Below, in pieces: positions 5,308 to 6,401 of a stretch of 6,401 bases of DNA. The notes under the pieces were generated by a model that made no database searches, had not been told where the DNA came from, and saw nothing but the letters and a program-made list of their open reading frames with translations. Position 1 is the stretch's first letter. Every line of letters starts with the position of its first letter. Source of the DNA: an uncultured Marinicella sp. Lineage in GTDB: Bacteria; Pseudomonadota; Gammaproteobacteria; Xanthomonadales; Marinicellaceae. The DNA lies in NCBI GenBank assembly GCA_938008005.1, contig CALLLZ010000215.1:1-6401 (forward strand), given 5' to 3'. Both the position numbers and the translations under genes were made by a program.

Positions 5308-6401
5308 TTCTACATGTTTTTCTAATTTGCCGCTTTTAATCACGGCTTTAATATCAGTCATGACTGTTATGTCAGCCAGTGGGTTATTATTCACAATAAC
5401 CATATCAGCATAATACCCTACTTTAATTTCACCTAACTGTGATGCTTGGCCCAATAAATCAGCAGCATGTATTGTGGCGGCTTGTAAAGCTTCTGCATTA
5501 GTCATACCGTTATTAACCATTAACGCAAACTCTTCGCCATTTCTACCGTGTTCAGACACACCACTGTCAGTTCCAAAGGCAATATTAACCCCTGCTTTAT
5601 ATGCACGATTGAATGAACCCGCCAACAAAGGCCCTATAGTGGCTGCTTTTTTCGCTACCACAGCAGGAAAAAAACCTTCAATTTTTGATTTTTCTGTAAC
5701 CCAATCACCAGCAATTAACGTAGGAACTAAATACGTACCGTGCTTTTTCATGGCTTTAATCACTTCTCCATCTAAATAGGTGCCATGTTCAATACTGGCC
5801 ACACCTGCTTCTATAGCACGTAACATGCCGGCTTTACCGTGTGCATGAGCAGTTACTTTAAAACCATAATCATTTGCTGTCGCGATCAAAGCATTCAGCT
5901 CTTCATCACTGAACTGAGCATTATCACCACTGGCCGCTTGGCTTAAAACACCTCCGGTGGCAGTAATTTTGATCAAATCGGCACCATCTTGATAACGTTG
6001 CCTAACCGCCCGCATGGCATCACTGGCACCATTGACTACTCCATGTTCTGGGGTGGTATGTGGGAATAAGCCATCTCGATAACCATTACTTGGATCAGCA
6101 TGTCCACCTGTTGTGGCAAGCGCTTTGGCTGCAGTAAAAATACGTGGCCCCGGTACCTTACCTTGATTAATGGCTTTTTTTAGCGACACAGACACATTAA
6201 ATTCATCGCCTAAATCTCTGATGGTCGTAAAGCCAGCATTGAGTGTTGTTTCTGCAAAAACAACTGCATTAAAAGCCACATCTGCCTCATTCAACTGAAA
6301 TTTTTCAATGTACCTCGTAGCACTGTTTTCATGGGTAATATGTGTGTGCATATCAATCAAGCCAGGTAAACAATAGTTATCAGAGTAATTTAAATCAATA
6401 T
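5305..6401 (-). CDS. COG1228-type amidohydrolase (prolidase/imidazolonepropionase-like), 5' partial
   Basis: Metal-dependent TIM-barrel hydrolase of the amidohydrolase superfamily, of the group that includes the Xaa-Pro and Xaa-Arg dipeptidases; the likely reaction is hydrolysis of a dipeptide or cyclic amide bond. The frame runs off the right edge with 364 residues visible. The family is usually about 400-430 long including a signal peptide, so the N-terminal small domain is missing. Counting from base 6399: CLPGLIDMHTH gives metal ligands H18 and H20; DLIKITATGG has K144, the expected carboxylated lysine; VTAHAHG has H185/H187; SIEHGTYL has H205; FGTDSG has D278. GGHAD (98-102) and the closing G-IKVGYYADMVIVNNNPLADI also fit the family. 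The barrel's metal set is complete, so an active enzyme is likely. A TTG at 6358-6360 opens a shorter frame but lies inside the LPGLIDMH motif and is not the start. It precedes the LVIVD protein by 38 bases; whether it is exported cannot be seen. Confidence 0.92.
   Translation of the reverse strand, partial: IDLNYSDNYCLPGLIDMHTHITHENSATRYIEKFQLNEADVAFNAVVFAETTLNAGFTTIRDLGDEFNVSVSLKKAINQGKVPGPRIFTAAKALATTGGHADPSNGYRDGLFPHTTPEHGVVNGASDAMRAVRQRYQDGADLIKITATGGVLSQAASGDNAQFSDEELNALIATANDYGFKVTAHAHGKAGMLRAIEAGVASIEHGTYLDGEVIKAMKKHGTYLVPTLIAGDWVTEKSKIEGFFPAVVAKKAATIGPLLAGSFNRAYKAGVNIAFGTDSGVSEHGRNGEEFALMVNNGMTNAEALQAATIHAADLLGQASQLGEIKVGYYADMVIVNNNPLADITVMTDIKAVIKSGKLEKHVE

Noticed and set aside
5474..5779. 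Plus-strand 101-codon open frame opposite the amidohydrolase
   Set aside because: It is a shadow of the metal-binding barrel coding sequence on the other strand, with no independent support.
6358..6360. TTG as start of the amidohydrolase gene
   Set aside because: It falls inside the conserved LPGLIDMHTH motif, and the frame continues to the window edge with family-like sequence.

Overview
The window looks like a chromosomal segment of a low-GC (about 40% by eye), Gram-negative, probably marine gammaproteobacterium. This rests on a large inner-membrane RND pump, a SelO of the roughly 480-residue proteobacterial type, two exported proteins with ordinary Sec signal peptides, and AT-rich intergenic DNA. 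The exported LVIVD-type protein ends in a tail resembling the 'IF-x-DGF' ends of secreted proteins in Xanthomonadales/Wenzhouxiangella/Marinicella-like bacteria. The lineage is a guess from memory, not a database result.

Left part (1-3047, + strand): the C-terminal half of an RND efflux permease, cut by the window's left edge, followed 7 bases later by a complete selO (protein adenylyltransferase). The two are almost certainly co-transcribed. selO has no visible Shine-Dalgarno sequence, so its translation is probably coupled to the pump gene.

Middle (3048-3937): a convergent junction with a weak AT-rich hairpin. Next is a small minus-strand gene for a secreted 75-residue, three-cysteine peptide of unknown function, with its own good ribosome binding site and a plausible promoter. 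Beyond it lie about 550 bases with no protein gene but dense in short hairpins. At least five of these share the apex pattern CT-(2-3 nt)-AG while their stem bases change in a compensated way. A 9-mer, TGTCAAATA, occurs three times there in alternating orientation. This is the least explained part of the window and resembles a REP/BIME-type palindromic repeat cluster.

Right part (3938-6401, - strand): a two-gene operon read leftwards. First is a COG1228-type amidohydrolase (imidazolonepropionase/prolidase-like), cut by the right edge. After 38 bases comes a secreted 'choice-of-anchor B' (LVIVD-repeat) protein. A perfect 14-bp palindrome overlaps the amidohydrolase stop codon.

I see no RNA gene, CRISPR array, insertion sequence or complete mobile element. 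Apart from the hairpin cluster and the unknown secreted peptide, the genes belong to recognisable families.
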